This document shows positions 18,736-26,623 of a stretch of DNA of 64,000 nucleotides, one piece after another. The notes beneath the pieces were generated by a model, which was not told the origin of the DNA, made no database searches, and saw only the letters and a list, made by a program, of their open reading frames with translations. Source of the DNA: Enterobacteriaceae bacterium UBA7338. GTDB taxonomy: Bacteria; Pseudomonadota; Gammaproteobacteria; Enterobacterales; Enterobacteriaceae. Within the stretch, counting starts at the first letter, position 1. Every line of letters begins with the position of its first letter. The DNA is taken from the NCBI GenBank assembly GCA_002480085.1, contig DKPJ01000011.1, positions 674,389-738,388 on the forward strand, written 5' to 3'. The position numbers and the translations under genes were made by a program.

Positions 18736-19832
18736 GCTACGCGACTGATACCATTAACACCCTTGCCGTCATTGCGCCCGGCTCGGATCTGGCTGCTGCC
18801 CGCGAGGTGCGCGACGCGGCGACGCAAAATATCATTAAAAGTGAAAAGGCGTTGTTTGACGGGCCGAGCGGTCTGAGTCGTCAGGAGCGGCTGGCTATCG
18901 CCCTGCAGGTGGCGGGCTGGCATCATGAAGAGCAGCTCTCGGCTTACTATCGAACCCTACTGCAAAAACTGACCCCGCAGTCCACGCCGCGTCTGGGCGC
19001 GGCCCTGGCACATGCCGAGACCCTGACCTTCCATCCGGTCAAGGCCAGCGCTGAAGGACTTAACGTCCTGAAAAGCCATGGATTCAACGCAGAAGAAATA
19101 GTGACACTGTCACAGATTATTGCCTTCGTCAGCTTCCAGAGTCGGCTGGTACGCGGCCTGCGCCTGATTAACGGGGAGTCGGTTGCCGGGAACACCGGTA
19201 ATGCGCTAGCGGGAGAGTGGCACACCCAGCCGCGCACGCTTGATGACAGAGCAGCCCCCGTGGCCTTTACCGCCCAGGAGCTGGGCTGGACGCCCTGGCT
19301 GGCGGCCAAACCCTATACTGAGTTTAGCCCCGACGAGCAGGCCACGCTGACACGCTTTGGTCATCAGGACTCAGACTATTTCCGCCTGCTGGGACGCAAT
19401 CTGCCGGTGCTGGAGGCCAGGACGCTAACGGATAAGGGGATCTTTTATACCGCTGACGGCCTGCCACGTGCTGAACGTGAGCTGGCGGCCACGGTCGCCA
19501 GTAAGGTCAACGGCTGCATCTACTGCGCCTCGGTGCATGCCCGCAAGGCCGGTCAGCTGTCGAAACAGCCGGAGGCCATTGCGCAGCTGCTGGCGGTCGC
19601 CCCTGGAGAGTCGCTCAGCCAGGGGCAGAGCGCACGCTGGCAGACCGAGATTGAGTTTGCTGCCGCCCTCTCTGCCACGCCGCCAACGGCGGGAGCAGCG
19701 CATCTCAGCGCCCTGCGTGAACAGGGCCTGGATACGCTGGCGCTGCTGGATCTGGTGCAGTCCACCGCCTTCTTTGCCTGGGCCAACCGGCTGATGCTGA
19801 CCCTCGGCGAACCCTATCTTCCTGAAGCTTAA
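18732..19832 (+). CDS. Two-domain CMD/AhpD-like protein
   Basis: A 366-residue protein made of two carboxymuconolactone decarboxylase/AhpD-like halves. The C-terminal half carries the AhpD redox motif: Glu in ERELAATVASKVNG, then Cys262-IY-Cys265 and His269. The N-terminal half keeps the helical pattern (RQERLAIALQVAGWHHEEQLSAYY) but lacks both cysteines. The two halves fit the Avi_7170-like and Avi_7169-like families, which are separate genes elsewhere, so this is probably a fusion. Likely role: peroxide or organic-hydroperoxide handling beside the flavin monooxygenase, by inference. Confidence 0.83.
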   Translation: MSYATDTINTLAVIAPGSDLAAAREVRDAATQNIIKSEKALFDGPSGLSRQERLAIALQVAGWHHEEQLSAYYRTLLQKLTPQSTPRLGAALAHAETLTFHPVKASAEGLNVLKSHGFNAEEIVTLSQIIAFVSFQSRLVRGLRLINGESVAGNTGNALAGEWHTQPRTLDDRAAPVAFTAQELGWTPWLAAKPYTEFSPDEQATLTRFGHQDSDYFRLLGRNLPVLEARTLTDKGIFYTADGLPRAERELAATVASKVNGCIYCASVHARKAGQLSKQPEAIAQLLAVAPGESLSQGQSARWQTEIEFAAALSATPPTAGAAHLSALREQGLDTLALLDLVQSTAFFAWANRLMLTLGEPYLPEA

Positions 19833-21793
19833 GTACCCTTGCGTTTTGGCATGGTCTTCATCAGCTCGTCCGGGCTGATGGAGGCCACAACGCTGCCCGG
19901 CTGGGGCATCTTCAGGATGTGGTTTTTCATTTTGCCGATTACGTGCATCTCGCACGGACGGCAGTCAAACTTCAGCGTCAGCACTTCGTCGCCGTGTACC
20001 AACTGCATCGGCGTCGCCTTCCAGCTCTTGATTGAGCCTTTAGCCTGCTTCGGACAGAGGTTAAAGGCGAAACGCAGGCAGTGCTTGGTGATCATCACCG
20101 GAACGTCGCCCTTCTCCTCATGCGCCTCATAAGCGGCATCAATCAGCTGCACGCCATAGCGGTGATAGAAAGTGCGCGCCTTCTCGTTGTAGACGTTAGC
20201 CAGGAACGAAAGATGGGTATCCGGGTAGACCGGCGCTGGCGTCGCTACCGCCTTGCGGCTGCCGCGCGGGTAGTTTGCCAGACGGGCGCTATCCAGCATC
20301 TCCACGGCCTCACGGCGCAGCTGGTTAAGCTGGCTGGCGGGGACAAACAGCGCACCCGGCAGGTTCACGCGGATATCCTGGGCGTAGTAGATGGTCTGGC
20401 CAAGTTTAGCCAGGCCGTCATGCAGCTGGCTGAGCGCTTTTTCGGCGTTGGTGGCTTCAGCAAACTCACCCTCCAGGGTATGGGTAATGCTCACGCCCTC
20501 CTCGCTGGTCAGGGTGAGGATCAGCTGCTCCTGCCAGCCGCCCAGCTCAATATCCACGCCGACACGACGCTCGCTGGAGGTTTTGGTCAGCGCCTGCTGC
20601 CAGTTGTGGTCGAGGTTACGGTTGAGGGGATGATTCGGGCGCACCTTGTAGAGATCGGCTGGCATCTCGTTCGGCCAGACGCGATAACGGTTTTCCCCGG
20701 TCTTCTCTACCGTATTGGCACGGAAGCCGACGATCTCACGCTTAATCAATACGTTTAAGCCGTCGCCGTTGGCTAATGACTCGCTGGCGTTAACGTCGAG
20801 GTAATCTTTGCCTACCTTCAGCACGTCACCCACCGGCAGACCGATAAACTTCGGTGAATCAAACGCGCCGATATCAATTTTACGGGCGTTAACAAAGTAG
20901 TCGGTGCTGCCGCGATGGAACGTCTTATCCGTTGAAGGAATAAAGAAGTGCTCGGTGCGCCCCGCAGACGAGCGCGCCAGATCGCCCCGCTCTTCAATGA
21001 TGGCGTCCAGCATCTGCCGATAGTGAGCGGTGATGTTCTTCACGTAGCTCATATCCTTGTAGCGTCCCTCAATCTTGAAGGAGCGCACCCCGGCGTCGAT
21101 CAACGCCCCCAGGTTGGCGGTCTGGTCGTTGTCCTTCATCGACAGAAGATGCTTCTCAAACGACACAACCCGACCCTGGTCGTCCTTCAGGGTATAAGGC
21201 AGACGGCAGGCCTGAGAGCAGTCGCCCCGGTTAGCGCTGCGGCCGGTCTGGGCGTGGGAGATGTTGCACTGCCCGGAGTAGGCTACGCACAGCGCGCCGT
21301 GGATGAAGAACTCGATGGTGGCGTCGGTGCTCTCATGGATGGCGCGGATCTGCTGTAAATTAAGCTCACGGGCCAGCACGATCTGCGAGAAGCCGACGTC
21401 GGAGAGGAACTTCGCCTTCTCCACGCTGCGGATATCGCACTGGGTGCTGGCGTGCAGCTCGATAGGCGGAATATCCAGCTCCAGCACGCCCATATCCTGT
21501 ACGATCAGCGCATCCACGCCGGTCTCATTGAGGTCGGTGATAAGGCGCTGCGCTGGCTCCAGCTCATCATCATGCAGAATAGTATTCAGAGTAATAAAGA
21601 TTTTTGCCCCGTAGCGATGGGCAAACGGCACCAGCTCGGCGATATCGCGCAGGCTGTTGCTGGCATTATGGCGTGCACCAAAGCCGGGACCGCCGATATA
21701 GACCGCATCGGCCCCGTGCAGGATAGCTTCGCGGGCAATGGCGGTGTCACGGGCCGGGCTTAACAGTTCAAGATGATGAGTGGGCAGGCGCAT
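19829..21793 (-). CDS. rlhA: 23S rRNA 5-hydroxycytidine C2501 synthase
   Basis: A 654-residue U32 peptidase-family protein matching E. coli RlhA (YdcP), which hydroxylates C2501 of 23S rRNA. The U32 signature region is present (FIHGALCVAYSGQC, SHAQTGRSANRGDCSQACR, with clustered cysteines expected to bind an Fe-S cluster). I chose the ATG at 21793 (MRLPTHHLELLSP); the frame opens at an upstream TTG at 21820. It converges with the CMD gene and overlaps it by 4 bases. Confidence 0.93.
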   Translation of the reverse strand: MRLPTHHLELLSPARDTAIAREAILHGADAVYIGGPGFGARHNASNSLRDIAELVPFAHRYGAKIFITLNTILHDDELEPAQRLITDLNETGVDALIVQDMGVLELDIPPIELHASTQCDIRSVEKAKFLSDVGFSQIVLARELNLQQIRAIHESTDATIEFFIHGALCVAYSGQCNISHAQTGRSANRGDCSQACRLPYTLKDDQGRVVSFEKHLLSMKDNDQTANLGALIDAGVRSFKIEGRYKDMSYVKNITAHYRQMLDAIIEERGDLARSSAGRTEHFFIPSTDKTFHRGSTDYFVNARKIDIGAFDSPKFIGLPVGDVLKVGKDYLDVNASESLANGDGLNVLIKREIVGFRANTVEKTGENRYRVWPNEMPADLYKVRPNHPLNRNLDHNWQQALTKTSSERRVGVDIELGGWQEQLILTLTSEEGVSITHTLEGEFAEATNAEKALSQLHDGLAKLGQTIYYAQDIRVNLPGALFVPASQLNQLRREAVEMLDSARLANYPRGSRKAVATPAPVYPDTHLSFLANVYNEKARTFYHRYGVQLIDAAYEAHEEKGDVPVMITKHCLRFAFNLCPKQAKGSIKSWKATPMQLVHGDEVLTLKFDCRPCEMHVIGKMKNHILKMPQPGSVVASISPDELMKTMPKRKGT

Positions 21794-21980
21794 ACGGTTG
21801 TTATTATCCAGGATCAACAAAATGGCCGCTATTGTAGTGAGAAGCTGGCCTGGACGAAAACATTTTTGCTATGTCTGCGACGCTCTTAATACATTAATTA
21901 GCAATGCATTGAAATAATGCGCATTTCTCCCGACGCGCCGAAGGGGGTACAGTGGCTGCGTATTCCGGACATTCCTCGTC

Positions 21981-22025
21981 ATGTGTGCGTTATTGTTATT
22001 CGTCGTTATTCGTCGTCGTGTTTAG
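21981..22025 (+). other. Possible leader peptide ending in a hairpin
   Basis: A 14-codon frame, MCALLLFVVIRRRV, rich in Leu, Val and Arg, ends with a TAG that lies at the first bases of a strong hairpin (22024-22045). This arrangement resembles a transcription attenuator or a small RNA with an Hfq-type terminator. There is no good Shine-Dalgarno sequence (GGA is 11-12 bases upstream). The 3' end overlaps the last codons of sutR on the other strand. Confidence 0.25.
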
Positions 22026-22578
22026 CCGCAGGCTCGCCTGCGGCTTTTTCTTTTGGATAGTGGATCAGAGAGTGAAAGTGCGTTGTCTGGCCGCTGCTGT
22101 TGCGGTAGGCGTGGGTTTTATCCCCGGCAAATCTGACCCCGCTTCCGGCCTGTAACATCTGCCACTCGCCGTCGATCCGCATCTCCAGCGTGCCGGAAAT
22201 CACCACTACGTGCTCAATGACGCCGCGCTCGTGCGGAGTAGACTCGCTGAACGCGCCGGGAGCGAGCGTTACCGAGAAGTGATCAAAACAGAGTTCGGCA
22301 TCCCAGGGAAAAACCGGGGTTATGGTCATCGCCTGCTGGTCGGGATCGTAGGCCTGCGGCGCGCTGGCATCCATCACGGTGATAAAGGTAGAGAGCGGCA
22401 CGTTTAGCCCGGTCGCGATTTTCCACAGCGTTGCCACCGTGGGGCTGGATTCATTGCGCTCGATCTGGCCGAGCATCGCTTTAGAGACGCCGGTCTCGCT
22501 GGCGAGGCGTGACAGGCTCCAGCCCCGCGTCTGACGCAGCGTTTTCAGTGTTGCAGACAAATACTGTGGCAGATCCAT
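22006..22578 (-). CDS. sutR: XRE-cupin transcriptional regulator SutR
   Basis: A 190-residue regulator with an N-terminal Cro/CI helix-turn-helix (residues about 8-62, LSRLASETGVSKAMLGQIERNESSPTVATLWKIATGLNV) and a C-terminal cupin domain (HVVVISGTLEMRIDGEWQML). It matches E. coli SutR (YdcN), linked to sulfur-utilisation genes. It is about 12 residues longer than K-12 at the C-terminus, where the coding sequence doubles as a hairpin. It is divergent from ydcO with 92 bases between. Confidence 0.9.
   Translation of the reverse strand: MDLPQYLSATLKTLRQTRGWSLSRLASETGVSKAMLGQIERNESSPTVATLWKIATGLNVPLSTFITVMDASAPQAYDPDQQAMTITPVFPWDAELCFDHFSVTLAPGAFSESTPHERGVIEHVVVISGTLEMRIDGEWQMLQAGSGVRFAGDKTHAYRNSSGQTTHFHSLIHYPKEKAAGEPAAKHDDE
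22024..22054 (+). terminator. Strong intrinsic terminator antisense to the 3' end of sutR
   Basis: AGCCGCAGGC (22024-22033) pairs perfectly with GCCTGCGGCT (22036-22045) and is followed by TTTTCTTTT. It is oriented for plus-strand transcription, although the annotated genes on both sides (rlhA and sutR) are on the minus strand. It therefore implies a plus-strand transcript starting somewhere in 21800-22000. Confidence 0.65.
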
Positions 22579-22670
22579 ACTCTTACTCCATTTATGGTGT
22601 GAATGGCTTATTGTGCGTTATAACGCACAATGCTATTTTTACCTATCGAAACAGTCTCCATGGAGTCGTT

Positions 22671-23843
22671 ATGTCCCCGCGTCCCTTTCCTTTTACTACC
22701 CTGCTGGCGGGCTTCGTGGCGGTGCTGGTGGGTTATGCCAGCTCAGCCGCCATCATCTGGCAGGCCGCGCGCGTCGCCGGAGCCAGCAACGCGCAAATCG
22801 CCGGCTGGATGACGGCGCTGGGGCTGGCGATGGGTATCAGCACCCTCGTATTGACCCTGCGCTATCGCGTACCGGTGCTGACCGCCTGGTCAACTCCCGG
22901 CGCGGCGTTGCTGGCGACCAGCCTGGAGGGCGCTACCCTCAACGAGGCCGTGGGCGTGTTCATCTTCGCCAACGCCCTGATCCTGCTCTGCGGCCTTACC
23001 GGCCTGTTTGCCCGCCTGATGAAAGTCGTGCCGCACTCGCTGGCAGCGGCGATGCTGGCAGGTATCTTACTGCGTTTTGGGCTACAGGCCTTTACTAATT
23101 TGAAAAGTGATTTCATTTTATGTTTCAGCATGTTGCTGGCCTGGCTGATCTGCAAAGCGCTGGCTCCGCGCTATGCCATCATTGCTACTCTAATCGCAGG
23201 GGGGATTGTAGCCTGGCTAAGCGGTGACGTTGTCACCTCTTCCCTGCACTTTTCCGTAGTGATACCGGAGATGATCGCCCCGCACTTTACCCTGCCTATC
23301 CTGATCAGCGTCGGGCTGCCCTTCTTTCTGGCGACGATGGCCTCCCAAAATGCGCCAGGCTTCGCCACCATGCAGGCGGCGGGCTATCGGGTTCCCGCCT
23401 CACCGCTGATGATCTTTACCGGCGGGCTGGCGCTGCTCGGTAGCGTCTTTGGCGTCTACTCTGTCTGTATCGCCGCGATTACCGCAGCCATCTGTCAAAG
23501 CCCGGAGGCGCACCCGGATCCGGACAGACGCTGGCAGGCCGCGGCGGCGGCAGGCGTTTTCTATCTGCTGGCAGGCCTGTTTGGCGGCTCGATAACCGGA
23601 CTGATGGCCGCCCTGCCGCTAAGCTGGATCCAGACGCTGGCAGGCCTGGCGCTGCTGGGCACCATCGGCGGCAGCCTGCACCAGGCGCTGGTGAACGAGC
23701 GCGAGCGCGATGCGGCGGTGGTCACTTTTCTGGTCACCGCCAGCGGCCTGACGCTGTGGGGCATTGGATCGGCATTCTGGGGAGTGGTGGTAGGTGGTAT
23801 CTGCTTTGCCGTGCTGTCAGCCGTGCGCCGCCCGCATCTGTGA
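22671..23843 (+). CDS. ydcO: BenE-family membrane transporter YdcO
   Basis: A 390-residue inner-membrane protein with about 11-12 helices, matching E. coli YdcO of the benzoate:H+ symporter (BenE) family. The substrate is unproven. I chose the ATG at 22671 (MSPRPFPFTTLLAGF) because it begins just before the first helix; the frame is open to 22509 but that part overlaps sutR. It converges with the AraC gene, with a 27-base overlap. Confidence 0.88.
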   Translation: MSPRPFPFTTLLAGFVAVLVGYASSAAIIWQAARVAGASNAQIAGWMTALGLAMGISTLVLTLRYRVPVLTAWSTPGAALLATSLEGATLNEAVGVFIFANALILLCGLTGLFARLMKVVPHSLAAAMLAGILLRFGLQAFTNLKSDFILCFSMLLAWLICKALAPRYAIIATLIAGGIVAWLSGDVVTSSLHFSVVIPEMIAPHFTLPILISVGLPFFLATMASQNAPGFATMQAAGYRVPASPLMIFTGGLALLGSVFGVYSVCIAAITAAICQSPEAHPDPDRRWQAAAAAGVFYLLAGLFGGSITGLMAALPLSWIQTLAGLALLGTIGGSLHQALVNERERDAAVVTFLVTASGLTLWGIGSAFWGVVVGGICFAVLSAVRRPHL

Positions 23844-24689
23844 CGGCGTCACTCCGAACACGCTTTTGAAACGGTTGCTGAAGTGGCTGGGGGAGTTGAA
23901 CCCGCAGCCGAGCGCAATCTCGGTCAGCGGCAGCGTCGTATGGCATACCCTGTCCCGGGCCTGGTGCATCCGGCGCTGCATCACGTACTGATGCGGCGCA
24001 AGGCCCGACGAGTGACGAAACATGCGGGCAAAGTGATACTCACTCAGCGCCGCCTGGCTGGCGAGATCGGCGAGCGTCAGCGGTTGGGCAAGGTTAGCGT
24101 CAATATACTCCAGCACGTTACGCAGCACTGAAGGAGCCAGCCCGCCGGTAACGCTCGGCATGCGCCACTGCACGCTGCTGTAGCGCTGGATAATGTGGGT
24201 CAGCAGCAGGGTTGACGCCGTGCTCAGGGTGAGCTGGTTAGCCTGCTGCTGCCAGTCGCAGTCGAGCAAGAACTGGCGATAGAGGGCGGTGATCTGCGCA
24301 TCCTGCCCAAAGGTCTTCTCATCCAGGGTCAGCGAGGCCGGGCTGCGATCCCAGATCTGCTCCCCCACGCTGCGCAGGTGCGCATCGGTGCAGTAGAGAT
24401 GCACAAAGGAGAGATCGTCGCGAATATCCCAGCTCGATTCACTCTCTTTCGGCAAGAGGCAAAACCGATCCGGCCCGCCGCCGTTTTGCCAGCCGGTACG
24501 GGTTTTGTGGTAGCTCTCATAGCCGTCGGCAACGTAGAGGCTCAGCGTGTGGTGATCGCAATACTGAGTGATCCTGTCGCGCTTGTTGGACCAGGCGGCC
24601 AGCTGCATACCGTTATTTAGCGCAACGGAATTATGCAGGACTGCGCTGTGCCTGCGCAGGTTTTCAAAAGCACCGTAGGTATCCGCCAT
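23817..24689 (-). CDS. AraC-family transcriptional regulator
   Basis: A 290-residue regulator. The last 100 or so residues form the double helix-turn-helix (LTLADLASQAALSEYHFARMFRHSSGLAPHQYVMQRRM, then LTEIALGCGFNSPSHFSNRFKSVFGVTPSQMR). The N-terminal part is a ligand-sensing domain of unknown ligand. The start is the ATG at 24689 (MADTYG); a GTG at 24695 is possible and no clear ribosome site decides. It is divergent from an EamA transporter and probably controls it. Confidence 0.85.
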   Translation of the reverse strand: MADTYGAFENLRRHSAVLHNSVALNNGMQLAAWSNKRDRITQYCDHHTLSLYVADGYESYHKTRTGWQNGGGPDRFCLLPKESESSWDIRDDLSFVHLYCTDAHLRSVGEQIWDRSPASLTLDEKTFGQDAQITALYRQFLLDCDWQQQANQLTLSTASTLLLTHIIQRYSSVQWRMPSVTGGLAPSVLRNVLEYIDANLAQPLTLADLASQAALSEYHFARMFRHSSGLAPHQYVMQRRMHQARDRVCHTTLPLTEIALGCGFNSPSHFSNRFKSVFGVTPSQMRAAHG

Positions 24690-24869
24690 AGCCACATTAA
24701 CAAGTGATTAACCAGACCCTTAGTGTATGAAGAGTGTGGCGCGGATGAAAGCGTTACGACATCCGCAGACAAAAAAACCGCAAGATTTTGCAAGTCCGCC
24801 GCAACCCGCTGCAAGCGTTACCGCTCGCCGTCAGGAACAATAGCGTTTTCAGTCACGGAGTAGCGCGCG

Positions 24870-25778
24870 ATGAATGCATTAATGTACGGTCTGGTGGTGG
24901 TGATTTGGGGAACAACGTGGATCGCGATCCATCTGCAGCAGGGACCGGTCTCCGCGCCGGTCTCCATCTTCTGGCGCTTCGCGCTGGCGACTGCAATCAT
25001 GATGGTGACGCTGCTGGTGCTTAAGCGGCTGCGAGCGCTGACGCTCAGGGACCACCTGATGTGTATGGTGCAGGGCGGCTGCGTGTTTGGCTTCAACTTT
25101 CTGTGCTTTTACACCGCCGCCGCGTGGATCAACACCGGCCTGGAGTCGGTTATCTTCTCCATGGCGGTGCTGTTTAACGCGGTTAACAGCTTTATCTTCT
25201 TTGGCCAGCGCCCTCCCGCCCGCTTCTTCCTTGCCGCCGCGCTGGGTCTGACCGGCATCGTCGCCCTCTTCTGGCAGGATCTGCTGGCGAAGGAGCTGAA
25301 CCTTAACCTGCTGCTGGGCATCGGCCTGTCGGCGCTGGGCACCCTGGGCTTCTCGCTGGGCAATATGATCAGCCTGCGCCACCAGCGTAAAGGTCTGGAA
25401 ACCATGACCACCAACGGCTGGGCGATGCTCTACGGTACGCTGATTATGGGCTTTATCGCTCTGGTACGTGGAGACAGCTTTGTCCCTGAGTGGACGGTGA
25501 GCTATCTGGGGGCGCTGGTCTACCTCTCCCTGTTTGGTTCGGTCATTGCCTTCGGCGTCTATTTCTCGCTGGTGGGTCGCATCGGGGCGAGCAATGCCGC
25601 CTACAGCACCCTGCTCTTTCCGCTGGTCGCGTTAACGCTCTCTACCCTGTTCGAGGGATACCGCTGGGAGAGCAATGCCGTGGTGGGCCTGGCGCTGATT
25701 CTGGTGGGCAATATGGTGATGTTTACCCGCCCGGAGAGCCTGCTGCGGATATGGCAGTGGCGTCAGCGCTCTGCCTGA
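24870..25778 (+). CDS. EamA/DMT-family transporter
   Basis: A 302-residue protein of the drug/metabolite transporter superfamily, with ten predicted helices in two EamA repeats (GTTWIAIHLQQGPVSAP in repeat 1, LFGSVIAFGVYFSLVGRIGASNAAYSTLLFPLVAL in repeat 2). It is likely an inner-membrane exporter of a small metabolite or amino acid; the substrate is unknown. It has no counterpart here in E. coli K-12. It stands opposite an AraC regulator, 180 bases away. Confidence 0.85.
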   Translation: MNALMYGLVVVIWGTTWIAIHLQQGPVSAPVSIFWRFALATAIMMVTLLVLKRLRALTLRDHLMCMVQGGCVFGFNFLCFYTAAAWINTGLESVIFSMAVLFNAVNSFIFFGQRPPARFFLAAALGLTGIVALFWQDLLAKELNLNLLLGIGLSALGTLGFSLGNMISLRHQRKGLETMTTNGWAMLYGTLIMGFIALVRGDSFVPEWTVSYLGALVYLSLFGSVIAFGVYFSLVGRIGASNAAYSTLLFPLVALTLSTLFEGYRWESNAVVGLALILVGNMVMFTRPESLLRIWQWRQRSA

Positions 25779-25790
25779 GGGATAAAGAGA

Positions 25791-25813
25791 AGCGCCATCG
25801 CAGGGATGGCGCT
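25791..25813. terminator. Hairpin between EamA gene and ydcL
   Basis: AGCGCCATC and GATGGCGCT (9-bp stem, 5-base loop) sit between two converging genes. Neither side has a long T tract, so it is only a probable bidirectional terminator. Confidence 0.4.
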
Positions 25814-25820
25814 CCGCTGA

Positions 25821-26489
25821 TTACTGTTTTTTCACCTGGAACAGCGCCGCGTCGCTGGCCATATCGTCAACAACCTGTTTCAGGGTATCGACGGTAAGCG
25901 GCGTATTCTGGTTATTGAGATCTTTACCCTCCCCTTTACGCACCACTTTGATAACCGGCTTCATGGTAGAAGCATCGATCAGCTCCCCCTCAAAGTAGAG
26001 TGCCGTATCCATGGTACGGTGTCCGGTGGCAGCCTGGGTACCAGCCACTACCATCGCGATTGGGATCACCTCATAGAACTGCAGCCCCTGCTTGCTGGAA
26101 TCGACGCCGGTGATCGCCCCGCGGAAGATCAGGCTGCGCGGGCCAGGCGTAGCGACCAGCGGCTTACGCTGGGCAGCGGCGGCTTTCAGCTTGGTATTGG
26201 TATAGGTCAGCAGACCGTTGAGGGTATCCTGACCGATCTGGGTGGTAGGTCTGGGCGTTGGATAGTAGACGACAGGGTTGTAGACAATGCTGTCATACTT
26301 GCTGTCATCAAACGACGGGTCAACCCAGCGCAGCACCGGTTTACCAGATGCGGAGGTGGCCTGCTGGAGATTCGAGTAGTCTTTTAAGAAACCTGAATAC
26401 TTATCTGGCTGTGTAACTTTTGACGCGCAACCTGTCAGTGCCAGCAGTCCCGACAGTACCGCTACCTGAATCAATGAGTGAGTACGCAT
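25821..26489 (-). CDS. ydcL: DUF3313 lipoprotein YdcL
   Basis: A 222-residue lipoprotein. The signal peptide ends in the lipobox LTG-Cys (about residue 20), then ASKVTQPDKYSGFLKDYSNLQ. It closely matches E. coli YdcL (DUF3313). The function is unknown; it should sit in the outer or inner membrane facing the periplasm. The start is the ATG at 26489 (MRTHSL) because the signal peptide begins there; the frame can extend to 26519. Confidence 0.88.
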   Translation of the reverse strand: MRTHSLIQVAVLSGLLALTGCASKVTQPDKYSGFLKDYSNLQQATSASGKPVLRWVDPSFDDSKYDSIVYNPVVYYPTPRPTTQIGQDTLNGLLTYTNTKLKAAAAQRKPLVATPGPRSLIFRGAITGVDSSKQGLQFYEVIPIAMVVAGTQAATGHRTMDTALYFEGELIDASTMKPVIKVVRKGEGKDLNNQNTPLTVDTLKQVVDDMASDAALFQVKKQ

Positions 26490-26586
26490 GTATTTATTCC
26501 TGGAATTATGACTATGCATACGCAGTTATAGCAAAACTCAGTTACGGTTGTTGTGACGAAAAGAGTGCTGGATCACCCTTTTACTA

Positions 26587-26617
26587 AAAATCATGCCTGC
26601 GCATTACCGCAGGCATG
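26587..26617 (-). terminator. Rho-independent terminator of the peptide-binding protein gene
   Basis: CATGCCTGCG (26592-26601) pairs with CGCAGGCATG (26608-26617). In the minus direction the stem is followed by ATTTTTAG. It lies 6 bases after the stop at 26624. Confidence 0.75.
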
Positions 26618-26623
26618 GAGTGA

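Noticed and set aside
21952..22155. 67-codon plus-strand frame over the rlhA-sutR gap
   Set aside because: It runs antisense into the sutR cupin domain, through the terminator hairpin, with no ribosome site.
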